Positions 9,014 through 21,110 are shown, counted from the stretch's first letter. The stretch is DNA of 57,853 nt from Gracilaria domingensis (GCA_022539475.1 VCMS01000339.1:1-57853); one strand, 5' to 3'. The notes: generated by a model not told the origin, from the sequence alone. A program made the numbers and translations.

Positions 9014-11221
9014 TTATCCGTCGTGCCAAGCCACAGACGGTGATGCGAGTAACTGAGCTCCATCTTGTAGCTGCAGGGACCGGGTGCCGGCGAGGAATGC
9101 GGTGCGCAAGTCCAGCGCTCCAAACAGCACAAGGGCACGCTCCCATCCGACACCCAAACATCGGCGCTGCGGTTGTGCAGCGAAATCAACCGCGGACGGT
9201 CGATCACATACCAAGGGTAGCCTGGAAGGGATCCGATGCGTGGCCGCGTGCGCCACCACGTCCCACACGCGCATCGTGCCGTCGATGGACACGGACGCCA
9301 CGCGCGTGCCGTCTGCGGATAGCGTCACGCACGTTACTTCTCTAGTATGGCCACAGAACGGCTCCCCAACAACCGCGCCGCGCCTCGCGTCCCACACGCG
9401 GACGTTCATGACGTGCGACCCCGACGCGCCGACGCTGCCGTCCGCGTTCATTGCAACGGCCGCCACGGACCCGTCATGCCCAGGCAGCGGCCGGCTGACG
9501 GCGCACGAAAGGCGCACGTCCCACGCGCGTACCGTCATGTTGGAGCCGCCGGACAAGAGCCACCGCCTGTCTTCGCTCAACGACACACAGGGCACTAAGC
9601 CGATGTATCCGCGCAGCACGATGGGCAGCAGAGTGCCGCTCTCTCCGTCCCACAGCCGAATCGTTCCGTCCAACAACGCCGTCGCGATCCGCTTCCCGTC
9701 CCCACTCACGGACGCGCTCGACATCTTCGCATCATGCGCGTTTTCGCCGCAGCTTACAATTTGCGCCTTCCCGACTCTCATATCCCATATCTGAACTGTT
9801 CCGTCCATACCCCCACAGAGTCCCTCTGAGCCATCGACAGACACACCCACGCACGAAACGTTTTCACCACCGCCCACAACTGTTTTCACGGCGCCTCCAT
9901 TCTTCACCCACACGCGGAACGCTTCTCTGTACGAGCCCCACAGAATCTCGTTCCGTGGACCAAACGTCACAGTTTTCAACCAGTCTCCAATCTCAATCTC
10001 AGCAACACGTAAGCATTTTCCAGTCTCTGCAATCCAAATTCGAATACTGCTATCCAACGAAGCGGACGCAATCATCTTCCCGTTCGTACTAAATGCTACA
10101 CACTCCACGTGACTTTCATTTTCCGTTTGCGCATCCCAAATCGCTTCACCGCTTTCCCAATCCCATACCCATATCGTGCTTGCACCTAAAGGGGGAGACA
10201 AGACACACGCAACCTTTCTTCCAATCCTACTCACAACGACATAATGAGCATCCACTTCTCTACCCGTCACCAGCTCGCGAGGGGCGTGAACGCCCTGCAT
10301 GTCCCGTACTATCACCTTTCCACAGTCTGAGAGCCCACATCAAACCCATTTCGAATTTTCGCTCAAACAGATACACATAGCCGATGTGATATTTTGTGCA
10401 ATCACGGTCTCTGCAGTCAACATAGCGTCCGACATCTTCACATTACCATCCTCGTCCCCAGTAACAACTAGTTCTCCATCTCTTGACATTGCCCCTATTG
10501 CCAGTGCTCCATCACTTCCTGCCACTTCGACGATGTTTCGACGGCCGTACTTCGCATTGCAGTTCACTCTCTGGAGCGCTATGCGGCAGAAATCGGAGTA
10601 GTAGAACGGCACCATCATAAACACCCTTAGATCTTTTCCCTTCTTCGCAACCCCACAAACTATTCCTTCTACTGATACCCTCTCCTAAACACGCCCACAC
10701 GCGGCTGCTAAGAAACCTTTCCTTGCTTTCAACCAAGGTCTCTCTGCAATTTCTTCTACTTCCTCCACAAACCTCGTTATAGTCACGCACTTTTCCGAAT
10801 AGCATAACAGACGTCCACAAAGCTGAAAGTGAGCTTCTCGAGAATTCTCCATTACGGCATGATGACTTAACCGTGCTGCGCTCTCTATCGCTTCCAGGGC
10901 AGTCTTCTTGTCCTCCTTCTTTTCCATACCAGAGCCATGAAGAGTTTCATTGCCCGTGAAAAAACCATCCTCAACACTAATAATTCCACCACTCTGCAAA
11001 CGCTTCACCACCCATTGCGGTTTCAACAACAACCAAACCAATTCTTCGTATTTTCCGGCTCCCCGCAGCAGTCGACAAACGTTGTTTGCGAGAAACTCAT
11101 CATCATCCACCACATTCCACCACTCTCTTCTCTTCCGAGGTCTAGTACAGTCTAGGACTGCAGGTTCACCTACAGTTACTCCTTTATTCTCGTGCGGCTC
11201 CCAAAAGCTCAATCCCTCCAT
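9014..11221 (-). pseudogene. NLR-like WD40 protein, C-terminal part, two in-frame stops
   Basis: Three minus-strand segments (11221-10685, 10624-10340, 10315-9014) lie in one continuous frame, broken only by TAG at 10685-10687 and TGA at 10340-10342. The first segment is helical (LLRGAGKYEELVWLLLKPQW), like the linker between NB-ARC and beta-propeller domains. About ten WD40 repeats follow, eight with clear endings (IWVWD, IRIWI, VQIWD, IRLWD, VRVWD, MRVWD). Such proteins are STAND-type sensors, with the propeller as ligand domain. No NB-ARC precedes it here, but an NB-ARC fragment lies at 17411-18701 on the opposite strand. Two nonsense codons make it a pseudogene. The long intact 3' half could in principle still be made from an internal start. 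Confidence 0.75.
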
Positions 11222-11229
11222 ATTTTAGC

Positions 11230-12081
11230 CGAGAGTGAGAGTCCTTCTCCTCTTTCTCATCAGCATTCACAGAAACCGTCATCGGTTCAGGTCCAGCATT
11301 ACCCTAAGTACCCTTGTAGTAACTGTCCAACAGGCGCTTGAAATGTCCTAACAGCTGGTTTTCTTTCTTCTCTTCAAATATGAGCATGTCAAGGAGGTCG
11401 GGAGAAGCATTCGATTCCATAGTATCAGAAGGAACATTCAAATCCAGCACGCTCGCAGACGGAGACGGTGGTTGGTTGGCGGCTGGACTGAGAAGGACTT
11501 CGACCTTAAATTGGCGGGGAAAAGGATTGGATAGAGCGATATTACAAGGAAACAACCTCTTCACCAAACAGCGCATTCAAGAGTCTTCATTGTCGCTTTT
11601 AAGCTCATTAGAAGTGGACAAAACACTTACATAATGATAGGAAAAAGAGGAAGTCCTCTTCCAGAAAACTGTGGGGATCCCACCATTACATAAAGTTCCA
11701 TCATCATTTAAAGAGACTTTAAACAGTAAAAAGACAGTTGATACGCCGTAGAAGAAGATTCTGTTCCTTGCAACTCTCCGCCATTCCAACCGATACCCCT
11801 CTCTCTTTGCCGCTTAAGTCCCGTAATCGCCAGCCATTGTGGAGTGCTCTAAAGCACACGATGGATGTGACGATCCATTTGCAAAGACTGCTGGCCCATC
11901 CTCGATGGATGTGACGAACCAAAGATGAGCACTTGATAGGGTGCTCATGGCGCTCAGGTTGACGAACCTCTGCCCAATATCCTCTTTCAGCTGGCGTGTA
12001 TTTCGTTATTTTCGGGCCAGCCACTTGAAGCCTCAGACGTACTCTCTGAAATTTTGCCGTCTTCGCCAACAGATCACCAAA
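11230..12081. other. No confident gene
   Basis: Only short overlapping frames are present. A minus frame at 11719-12069 is in register with the ORF at 12082-12672 through a TGA, and may be its decayed continuation. Confidence 0.25.
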
Positions 12082-12672
12082 TCACCCCTGCTTGGGAAAG
12101 GTATCGCAGAGGCACTCCCTTGAATATCCTGCAAGCTCGAAGACGAGTTCAGAGAAGCTTCCACACTCGGCATCGGAGAACACATCTGTTTCACCTGCCC
12201 GGATCATCGAGAACATAAACGGTGTCGCTATGACATTGCTTGGCTCTTCCGCTATAGTATCCATTACATTGGAGCGTGCCGTCATGTCTGTCCTGCTCAC
12301 TAAAGGTGGCGCTGTTGGATCAGATGAAATCATTACAACAGCTGTAGAAGAGAAAAAAAACGAAGTCAGTAACGCGACGCTCCACCCATCCTGTAGAGCC
12401 ACGACGGTTGATTTCATATTTGGTAAGCGCATGGCAACAACACTTACAACGTGGCTCTCATAGTGGATCTTCCCAACGACATTCTTCGCAGCCCAATTTG
12501 TATAACGCGGAGCTGCTGGCGATGTCGCTGGGGGTCCACCATGGAAATGGCTAGGTGCCGCTTGGCGCAAAAAGCGGGTCGACAGAAGACGCTGAGTAGA
12601 TCTTGGTTTATACCTCCAAGCTTCGAGCAGTGGAAGCAATGAGCCCCACGTGTCCACACATAGTTGATTCAC
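12082..12672 (-). CDS. Unidentified 196-aa ORF
   Basis: The longest minus frame in this interval. It has one hydrophobic stretch near residue 105 (ALLTSFFFSSTAVVMI) that could be a membrane segment. After its TGA stop the same frame stays open for another 116 codons (12069-11719), so it may be a broken longer gene. No homology recognised. Confidence 0.25.
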   Translation of the reverse strand: MNQLCVDTWGSLLPLLEAWRYKPRSTQRLLSTRFLRQAAPSHFHGGPPATSPAAPRYTNWAAKNVVGKIHYESHVVSVVAMRLPNMKSTVVALQDGWSVALLTSFFFSSTAVVMISSDPTAPPLVSRTDMTARSNVMDTIAEEPSNVIATPFMFSMIRAGETDVFSDAECGSFSELVFELAGYSRECLCDTFPKQG

Positions 12673-12679
12673 AACGGAT

Positions 12680-13950
12680 CAATGGACAAGAATCGGGCGA
12701 CCTTTTCACGACCCTGATTCCACGTAGATTAGAAGTACACGTCCTCGTTCGCGAATGACGCACCCGTTGAGATGATTGAAAACTGAGCTGCGCCTGCCGC
12801 TCAAACCACGTCCGCGAGACGCACGAAATGCACGTCATCGAGAGCACTAACTTAGAGAGGCCCCACTCTGCTGACAACGACGCAGCGCCTGTCGCAGAGA
12901 TCAGCTCCGCGAGGCGTGAATACGTGCTCCAGAGCCCGAATTCGGAGAACGTTCACTCAGCTGGCAATTGCCCAGCACCTGGCGAGGTGGAAATGACCAA
13001 GGTGCGCGGGGACACGCGCGTCGAGAACGAAGATGTTGTGGTGGGGTATGGCTCGCGGTGAAGCGAGGATGAAGAGACCTCTTCAAAGATGTAGTTGCCT
13101 GAAAGAGGGATAGCGCCGATGGAGGGAGCGCTGTGGCTGGGAGCGATTTAACGAAGGCATCTGGGCAACAACGAGCGGTTGGTCGCGTATTTTTCACTTA
13201 CGCTGCGTTCTCCTGACCAGGAGAAGCCGCTGTCGCTGGTGCTTGTGCCAGACGGACCTGGAAGTGGGTAGCGGTGAAGGGCAGTGAGCGGTGGATGGCT
13301 GGATCGGGGGACTATCGAAGAGCTGGGTGGTTCGACGCTGAGGCAAGCGTTGGTTTCGAATTGGGCACGACAAAGATTTGGAATGGTTTCATGGATAGAA
13401 GTTGCATGATGAAGGAGCATAAGTGCGCAAGAGATTGGGCCTCTTGTATCTCCCAAGCCAAGAGGCTGCAGATGTTATGCACGAGACTACCGCTGTAATG
13501 TAAGGAACGGATAGTCTCCCTGGCCGGATTATATCTACACGATTGAAGTCTGGTCCACAGCAGCAGCAGCAGTGGCAACAAACTGCTGCCCTCGCCGCCG
13601 CCCTCGCTGCCGGCGCCGCCATCTTGGCTACCCTCCTCGGCACTGCTGCAGACTTTACTGGCTGCACTAGCAGCCACCATACAGCGAGCTGCCACCATCG
13701 TTACGCGCCCTGTTCGACGCCGCTCCGTACACTCTCCCGTTTTCCTCTTCCTCCTCGTCGCCACCGCTCGTAGCGCCACGGGCATGTTCCAGAACCGCCA
13801 GGCAGACAGCATTTGGCGGCACTGAGCCTGTCGCAGTGCGTAAAGCAATTCTGGCGAAAGTTCTACGACACCTGATCTGCGCAAGAGAGTTTGGTGTAGG
13901 CAAGAACATCACAGGGAAACAGTGTATCAGCTTTACTCAATAAATGGAGG
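12680..13950. other. No recognised gene; CAG-type microsatellite
   Basis: Overlapping short frames on both strands, none convincing. A short CAG repeat near 13557-13572 leads into a CGCC-rich stretch. It has the composition of a decayed low-complexity coding region. Confidence 0.25.
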
Positions 13951-13958
13951 ACAGAAAT

Positions 13959-16037
13959 TCAATCGAAGCCTTCTCCTAAAGTCATGCCAAAGTACTTCAA
14001 AGCGATCTTTGCGCCTTCCTCGAAGTCTTTGCGTAGCAATAAAACGTAAACCTCTTTCAGCATTGCGACTGATGTGTTCATTTTTCGAGCAACATGCTTA
14101 AGAAAATCTTCCTCCGATATACGGTTCTCAAACTTTTTGTTTCGAAACTTTTGCACCATAGAGGTGGCGTAGCTCGTGCGAAGATTCATCGTCGTGATTG
14201 AGCTAAACCTCGAGCTGATGTTTCGCAAGAACGCTCTTATCGATCTTGTTATCAAACGCGGCGTCAGATATTTTCCATCTTCTGTGTGTAGAAAAAGACG
14301 CTGTTCACCTTCTTCAACTTCCTCTTCAGAAATCCCACTGTGCTCAAGAACTATCTTTCTCACCATATTCACGTGAAACCTCAAAATCCGTTTCAGATCT
14401 ACAGGCACCATAACCACCGGAAAGCGAAGGTCTCTATTACGCTTTTCGAACATAGTTCGTAACGTAACAAACTTGACAAATGAAGTCGACATCACACGAC
14501 TTACCTCCACGTTCGTTGGTACGCGAAGGTTAGCAAACGCTTCCGGACGTTGACCTCCCCCATGCAGAACGATGGCCGCCAAGAAGTTAATACCCCACTT
14601 CTGTGAAAGAGTTTTCTCACCTCGATAGAAGAGTTCCTTAAACTTCGCCCGATCTTCATGACAACGCATAAAAAAAGTATTCATAACGTCCTGGCAAGAA
14701 CTGATAGCGCGCTTGAAAGCACTCCAGAGTTCTTGGTCGGTTAGAAACCACGTTCGGTTTTCGTTGAAGTCAAGAAGCCGACGCTTATACGTCTCACGGG
14801 CGGCGGCATTCTTTGCGTTCGACTGAAAAGTGTGCAACGACCGCAGCACTCGTTTAACCTCTTTTTGCTCTTCGGGATCTTTCAAGTAGTTCATCGCAAA
14901 GTCGGCGAGCAAAATAAACGAGTTGCACTTCGAGGCGGTAGTGTTATTTGCTTATATGATAAAAAAGTGTCGAATAAGACAAAGCATAACTTTGTACTTA
15001 GCGAAGAGAAAGAAAAGAGATCCCTCTTTCCAGCCATTTTTTTTTGGAAACTGTTTGGATACGATGCCTCACCTGAGTAACTGGCCTGCAGCAACTCGAA
15101 CAATGTCGTACGCAGAACACTTCTTTTGACCAACAGAATGATCTGTGAGAAACTTCTCTTCGTATACGAGCTTTATGTCGAGACAGTTCCGTTCGGTTAC
15201 GCTAAGAGAATCATAAAGCGCCTTTCGGCGCCCTTCCGTGGTTCGTGTTTTGTTCTTGAGTTTTGCGGTGTCGCTCGTGAAGAAGTCTGGATACAGATTT
15301 TCTTTGGCCGCCAGCATTCGTTCCCAAAGCTCTCACGGTGAGTTCATATCCTCTCTTTGCTTTCGTTCACGTGCTCGTGATGACGGGCGAAATATGTCTG
15401 GAATTTGGGTCCGAAATGATTGCGAAAGGTGCGCACTCTGCTCTTCCAGAAGATTGTCGAGGTCGAGATCAAGAGAATCATTCTCTTGGTCTTCATCATT
15501 TTCGTCGTCGTCCTTCCCGAATTTGGAGAGTAAGGATCTCCGCACCGGAGGTAAGGCAGAATCATGGATCGCGGAATCGTCGTCATTGAAATTGTCGAAC
15601 GAGATCTCTGGAAGATCTTTCGCCTTCATAGGTTTTCGCCTTTTGATGCAAATTGACTCATTTTCTGAGTCGGATTCCTCGGAGTCTTCAGCCATTCTTC
15701 GCAGTCTCTTATTTTTAAGACGAAGCGATGTAGAACGCGTCAATGACCTGGAAGTTGAACGTGTAGATAGACCAGCTGGTGGACTTTGATCTTCATCGTC
15801 GGAGATCAAGTCGATTAATTCCGGCCTTCCGGCAATTTCTCTCTCATTCTGGGGGTATCGCGTGCGAGAGTCATTTTTGCGCGAAGGAGAAGCACTCCGG
15901 AAGCGATGCTGAACGGTTCTGATGGAACGAGCACTGACTCGAGAGGCAGGTGAAGTATGGAAGAATAGAGCCGTTCTAGACGAAGATGCGGGCTGTATTT
16001 CATTCCAATCGTCCTCTTTGTCATCGCCGTGATTCAT
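13959..16037 (-). pseudogene. Crypton-like tyrosine recombinase gene, interrupted
   Basis: From ATG at 16037 a Ser/Arg/Asp-rich N-terminal region runs to a TGA at 15333-15335, then stays in the same frame to 15069. A further segment in the same frame, 14912-13959, has tyrosine recombinase features. GGQRPEAF places the box I Arg at residue 122 of that segment. MNLRTSYAT holds the box II Arg245, with Met-Asn where HxxR usually has His. EVYV provides a nucleophile candidate, Tyr289. AG|GTGAGG at 15072 looks like a splice donor, but I found no acceptor in the right phase. Cryptons are DNA transposons using such a recombinase without terminal repeats. The first TGA reads like CGA to TGA. Either a decayed copy, or an unusual intron structure I cannot resolve. 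Confidence 0.55.
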
Positions 16038-16384
16038 TTTGGTTTAGGATAGGATGCAATGAACGCCTGTTGGATTCGTAAAAATAGGAGAGTACAGGTT
16101 TTTCGAAGTTCAGATGGTAAACGCTTGAAGTTGCGTTTCTGGCGTAGTTTAGGACATTTAGGATTCTGTGGTAGGTAAAGAGAATGAAAAACATCAAAGA
16201 ATACACCGTTTATGAAAAGTGTGCGAACTGTAGGAAATATTGGATCTCCCCAACCTCTTTCGACTTGCAGGACGCCGAACACATCGTTCTTCTCTGAGAT
16301 GGAACCGGTATCATCCTTACATGGGTTCTTTAACTCGGCGAGGAAAGAAGAAAGTAAGGTATACACGATCTTGTGGCAACTCAC
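16034..16384 (-). CDS. Small ORF directly upstream of the recombinase, overlapping by ATGA
   Basis: A 116-codon minus frame whose TGA stop overlaps the recombinase ATG in the sequence ATGA. It is basic at its C terminus and contains WGDPIFPTVRTLFINGVFFDVF. I do not recognise it. It may be an upstream part of the same element or chance. Confidence 0.25.
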   Translation of the reverse strand: MSCHKIVYTLLSSFLAELKNPCKDDTGSISEKNDVFGVLQVERGWGDPIFPTVRTLFINGVFFDVFHSLYLPQNPKCPKLRQKRNFKRLPSELRKTCTLLFLRIQQAFIASYPKPK

Positions 16385-16489
16385 TTCCCTATGCGCTTTG
16401 CTCGTAAAAAAGACTGTTGACTCGATTCATGTGCTTGGTACCCTTCCTAGTAGTAGCGGCTTTGAACCTTGTACACAAACCAGTCCCGA

Positions 16490-17250
16490 CGGAATAATAC
16501 TGCTGCCGCTGACGTGCGCCGGCAGCTCGACGCGCGCCATCCACTGCAGCGCGACGCGCTGACAGTGCGCGTCGCCCACGGCTTGCGCGGCGCGGGGTGC
16601 CCGAAGCGCACGCGCAGGATGGCTAGCGCGAGCGCGGCGTGATGCGGCAGCAGGTGCGACGCGTGTGTGTCGAAGTTGCGTGGCGCGGCGGCCAACACCG
16701 CGGGCAAGTCGGCGCGGCGCGCGGCCTCCAGGTGGGCCATGATGAAGAGCGGCGACGGGCCGTGCGTCGGACCGGACAGGTTCGAGAAGACGTTGAGTGG
16801 CAGCGGCTGGCTGTCGACCAGGCACGCGGCGTGGCATGGTGCGTCAGGTCGAAGGTGGGCGGGCACTGTTGGCGCAGCGCGCGCTGCAGGTGCAGCAGCG
16901 ACTCGAACGAGAGCGAGTGGAAGGCGACGACGACTTTGCGCAGGAAGAGCACGACGCGCGAGTCGCGTTGGTACGTGGCGGGCAGTTGCGCACTGTTGTG
17001 CTTCGACAGCAGCGCCACGAGCAGCAAGAGCGCGTGCGACGACGCGAGCGCGCGGCGCAGCAGCGCCGCAAGCAGGCGCAGCGCGGGCACGGGGCGCGGC
17101 GGCAGCGGGGAGCGATGAAAGGCGCGACGGCAGCGGGAGTGGGCTGCACGTACGGCGCGGCCATCGCGGCCATGAGAGCGACGCGCGGCGTCGGCACGGC
17201 GATCGGCGTGCAGCCGTGGGTGTAAGGGCGTCAGCGGGCGCGCCACGGCC
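16490..17250 (-). pseudogene. APC5-like (anaphase-promoting complex subunit 5) fragment, frameshifted
   Basis: A very GC-rich block. Three overlapping minus frames together give a consistent protein. LLHLQRALRQ lies in one frame, LPHHAALALAILRVRFGH in the next, then QAVGDAHCQRVALQWM. The block around AALALAILRVRFGH resembles the conserved APC5 motif (AALNLA-H-RFGH), in the TPR region that helps scaffold this cell-cycle ubiquitin ligase. At least two frameshifts separate the segments. The identification rests on that motif and is moderate. Confidence 0.4.
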
Positions 17251-17410
17251 GACGACTCGGCGGCCAGCGCCAGCACAAAGTTGTGCGCGGTGAGAAAGCG
17301 CGCCGCCGTGCGCGCCTCGATCTCGGCGGACGCAGGACGCGGGCGCGCGGGACACAGGCGCGCAGGACGCGGGGGCGTACGAAGCGTGGGACCAGGAATG
17401 CGCGGGACAA

Positions 17411-18701
17411 GTGGAATTGAGGCAGCGCTCCAGAATATTAGACTCGCGCACGAAAGTCATCAAAGAAGCGCTTGATATTTTGGGCAAAGAACTTTCGTCT
17501 TCGTCTTCAGACCGCGTGGAAAGAACAATTCTAGGTTTTGGCGGGATGGCAGTGTCCCGCCCAATCCCCCTCGCCTCACATTGGACTACAATTCCTCGCA
17601 TACCTTCGAAGGACAGCTAAAAGCAGCCGTACTGGGGCAATCCGCCCACAGAGTGTTGGCGGTTGTAGCTGCGGGTAGCGGCGGAGTTGGGAAAACCTGT
17701 GCGCTCTGGGCCTTAAACAATGCAAATGATGTTTGGTCAAGGTCTCCGGATGGTGTGCAGTTTTTGTAACTGGGAAAGGAGGCCGTAATAGAGGATCTCA
17801 TCAAGCAGATTGCGAAAATTGTGGAAAGAACTAGAAATCGAACTCTGGGAAGGACATTCGTGGACAGAAGCACTTGCAAGGGACTGTAGATAAGGCAAGA
17901 GAGTGGTTTGTAGATCGCAGATGTCTGTTTTTGGTTGATGATGTATGGAAGGCGAATGGTTTCGACCTCGATACATTTTACGTGCTCGCTGAGATGGTTA
18001 ACGGAGGCCACAAGGCCGTCTTGTCTACACTACAAGAGAGACTGTGTTTGCGTTCAAAGCTGACAAATCGATAGATTTTGCACCGAGAAACGAGAAAGAC
18101 TCTCGAGCAATATTTATGAGACACTCCGGTCTGGAATCCTGCACGATTTTGAAGAGGGCCAACACTGAAGCGTTGGAAGGGATACTGGAAGCATGCCGGG
18201 GTGTTCCATTCCTGTTGGGCGTTACTGGGTCAGGTGTTCGAGAGTATTTCTCATCATTGAAGGGTCCCAAGAGAGATGGACTTAAAGAGTCTATCACGAG
18301 ACACTGAAACGAGAACCAGATGCAATCATTGAGGGTGATTTCGAGGGGTATGGTGTAGTGCGGAATGTGACGGTTTGGAGTCCAAATGCGACGTTTATGA
18401 AATGGACCTCTACCATGTCGCCAAAGATGTAACAGCATTGGCAGAATACGTGACTGAGGAAGAAGAAACTGAACTTCTAGAGTTCGCCTTGAGCTTATGC
18501 GACGGGAGATCTCCATACATACATCTTTATGGCGGCCGGTCCCTTTCACCTCAGTTCCAAGGACTCTACGTCAATGAAGTAGTCAACATTGCCTCTGACG
18601 TATCGTCCATGGATCGAATACTATCTCGTTGTTTAATAAGGCGTATGGAGTTTGGGAACCCAACTGCCTTTCAGGTTCTTTGGAATTCACATCGCGAATG
18701 A
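17411..18701 (+). pseudogene. NB-ARC ATPase domain, multiply frameshifted
   Basis: GSGGVGKTCALWAL near 17675 is a P-loop of NB-ARC type. LFLVDDVWK near 17930 is the kinase-2 motif. GVPFLLGVTG near 18200 fits the GLPL region. The pieces lie in different plus frames with stops between them, so several indels have broken the gene. A helical segment continues to about 18701. NB-ARC proteins are STAND-class nucleotide switches used as immune or apoptotic sensors. It may be the N-terminal half of a protein like the WD40 half at 9014-11221, on the other strand 6 kb away. Confidence 0.7.
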
Positions 18702-18963
18702 GTTCTGGAGGCCTTTAAGATTTACGGATTCGATCTTTCTCTGTTAATCTTGTCTATTCTGATGGGTCAAGATGCGTGGCGAGGAAACTTTAGGGCATGC
18801 GCGAACGTCATGGTGACTGTGATGCAGAATATCGAATCGCATTGGTACACCTTGAGAGTTCCACGTCTCTTTTCACTGTTTATTTCATCACTCTGTCCAG
18901 CTATCGGCTCCATAGGATTGGCTGCCTGAGCCGCTTGCAAAGAACGCTGCGTCTGTCATTCAG

Positions 18964-19740
18964 ATGGTTAGAGGTATCGGTTCTGATTATAAATCTCTTG
19001 GACAAGAACTTGTGCGAAGAACGAGCAAGGCTCTGACTGAGGCAGCAAAGCGGGAATGGCCAGCTTCAGCCTTTGTTCTCGGCGTGATCCGAAAGTTGCT
19101 CATCATTTGGAGGTCTCCAAAAGCTGTTGAGGATTGGCTCAAGGGTGAGTGTGAGATTCTCGTCAAGGAGAACACAGGACTTTTTGACAGCAGTGAGACC
19201 GAGGCAGGAGTTCTTAGTTCCCTGGCGCAGGATTCTACACCCAAAGAAATATCCCAGGACTCCCAAGAAAGCGGATACGCTTCAGATATACCAGCGTTTT
19301 CTGTGCAGGGTATGTTGCTCGCCTTGATGCGGCATGAGAACTCCCGTGTGCGGTATGGTTGCCTCAAGCTGTTGCGAAAAGTACGCAAGGAAAGCTTATT
19401 TTTGTTCTTCTTTCCTTCAATTATGATGCTCCTTCAAGAAGAAACGAACGGTCTAATTGTAGCAAGTTATTTACGAGAGATCATGACATCTCCAGCTCTC
19501 ATGTCTCGAGTTGAAACATGTAATGTTGTTTTCAGTACTTTGATACGTTTTTGTCAATCTCACATCAATTCAGAGGCTTATGGAGTCGTTTTGGTGGCAT
19601 TCGCATAGGCCTCAGAATAAGCGCCATCAATTGGTATTCGTCCTCTTGTGAGAGAGCTTGAACCACTCAAGAATTCTTTTGATTTAACTGGAGCTCAAGC
19701 TCGTACGGCAGCTGCCGTGGCAATTCACAAACTGGCAGAA
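18964..19740 (+). pseudogene. HEAT-like helical ORF, broken
   Basis: A 214-codon open frame ends at 19608. A further piece with similar character (LEPLKNSFDLTGAQARTAAA) follows from about 19648. The sequence is Leu-rich and amphipathic, with RHENSRVRYGCLKLLRKV typical of HEAT/ARM repeats. Specific family not recognised. Similarity ends where the GC-rich amylase-like fragment begins. Confidence 0.4.
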
Positions 19741-19789
19741 GTGCGTCTGTCGCGGTGCACGGATCTAATTCCTTTCATGAGTTTGTGTA

Positions 19790-20235
19790 TCAGCGCATCA
19801 GCTGCCAGTCGCTGCGCACGCCCAGCTCGCTTCCTTCGTACATCATGGGCGTGCCGCTCGCCAGGTACAGTGCCACCAACGCGCCGCGGATCCGCTCCAT
19901 GAGCCGCCGAGGCTGTCGGCGAGCAGCCCGCCGGCGCTCATGCCTTTCTTGAACACCATCCCGCCGTGGCTGCGGATGTACTCCGCCATCCATCGTCGAA
20001 CCTCTCTAGGGAAAAACCCCATGTAAGTCTCATCGTGATCTTTCAGCAGGTTCAGCCACTCCGCATGCTTCGCCAGCACGCTCGCCTCGAACGTCGCGCG
20101 CCAGAACGGCCCCACTGTGCGAAAGTATGTACTTTCTCGCAGCGCCGCCTGCATCTCGAACGCAGCAAGCAGGTCCCCCTCGCTCGCGCACGCCACCTGG
20201 TTCCAGTGCGTCTCTGTCCCGCTGTAGCGCGCCAC
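19790..20235 (-). pseudogene. GH13 (alpha-amylase-like) fragment, frameshifted
   Basis: Two overlapping minus frames join to one protein: LLKDHDETYMGFFPREVRRWMAEY in one, ALYLASGTPMMYEGSELG in the next. The His-Asp-Glu block followed by GTP-M-Y-G-E-G resembles the last catalytic region and following loop of glycoside hydrolase family 13 enzymes, which cleave or transfer alpha-glucans. A frameshift lies near 19910. Its GC content is well above its neighbours. Other GH13 subfamilies fit equally well. Confidence 0.45.
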
Positions 20236-20239
20236 AAAC

Positions 20240-20910
20240 CGGCTGTCACGCGGTCGACATTACCGATGTGTGCAAAAACAGCGGAGCGCATCGCTGCAGT
20301 ATGGCCGTGCGGGGGCGCCGGCGCGTGTGCGCATGAGCGGCTATTGCGGCAAGCAGCAGCAGAGGAGCTGCCGGGGCATGTGCACGCAGCTGTGTGCACC
20401 GCACTTGGTGCCAGGGAAGTGGCGACGTCAACGCTCCGAGGCCGAGGCAGTGCGATCACCCGCGGCGCGCGCGGACCTGCGCACTACAATAGTGCAAAGT
20501 GTGCGACGCACACACGTGGACACAAACTCCGCGCCGTTTGCCGTTCTCAAGACGCACGCTCCCAATTTGGGAGCGTGCGTCTGGCACAATTTGCACTGTC
20601 ACCTTGACAGCTCTGTTTTTCCACGCAGCCCCCCTTCCCAGACCGCCCACAGCCGCCACGCTTGCGTGGCGTGTCATGCACGACGCGCTTGTTCGTGCGC
20701 CCGCTCTACCAAGACTTCTTCGCCGCCGCACGCTCTCTGCACCGGTCCCTCCTCGGGGACACCCTCTGCTCAGCAGGTCCCTGCGCCCCGACATCCTTCT
20801 CCCTGCTCGCTCGTGACGCCGCCTAAGGTTTTACCTTGATCAGATAGCCCGTCCATCGCACCCAATCGCACGCCTTTTCATTCATTGTTAGGGGCTTAAA
20901 ACGTAAGGCA
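20240..20910. other. GC-rich upstream region with a 33-bp palindrome
   Basis: Upstream of the amylase-like fragment. No confident coding frame. A 16-bp-arm palindrome lies at 20550-20582. Composition and CpG density resemble the islands at 22500, 38900 and 48150, which lie at the 5' ends of reading frames. Confidence 0.4.
20550..20582. repeat. 33-bp palindrome
   Basis: Arms of 16 bases (AGACGCACGCTCCCAA and its exact complement) flank a single central T at 20566. It could be an operator-like dimer site or a hairpin. Confidence 0.85.
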
Positions 20911-21110
20911 GATGAGATGAATGTGACGCAACCGTGTGTCAACGACTACTATGGTAGCTGTGATGATGAAACACAGATTACTGAAGCTGATCTGGGCGAA
21001 GGAATAGATATTCGTGGCCCCTTCTTCCTTAATTTGGAAGGGTCAGTAGACGCCCTTAGTTGTCTTTGTAATGCCTGTGGAATGCGATCCGAGAATCATA
21101 TCGTCATTAG

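Noticed and set aside
14928..15072. A 145-bp intron in the recombinase gene from GTGAGG to CGAAG
   Set aside because: The join is out of phase with the downstream recombinase frame, and no other acceptor gives a clean fusion.
16447..17601. 384-aa and other long frames in the GC-rich block
   Set aside because: High GC removes stops in all frames. Only the segments resembling APC5, spread over different frames, look real.
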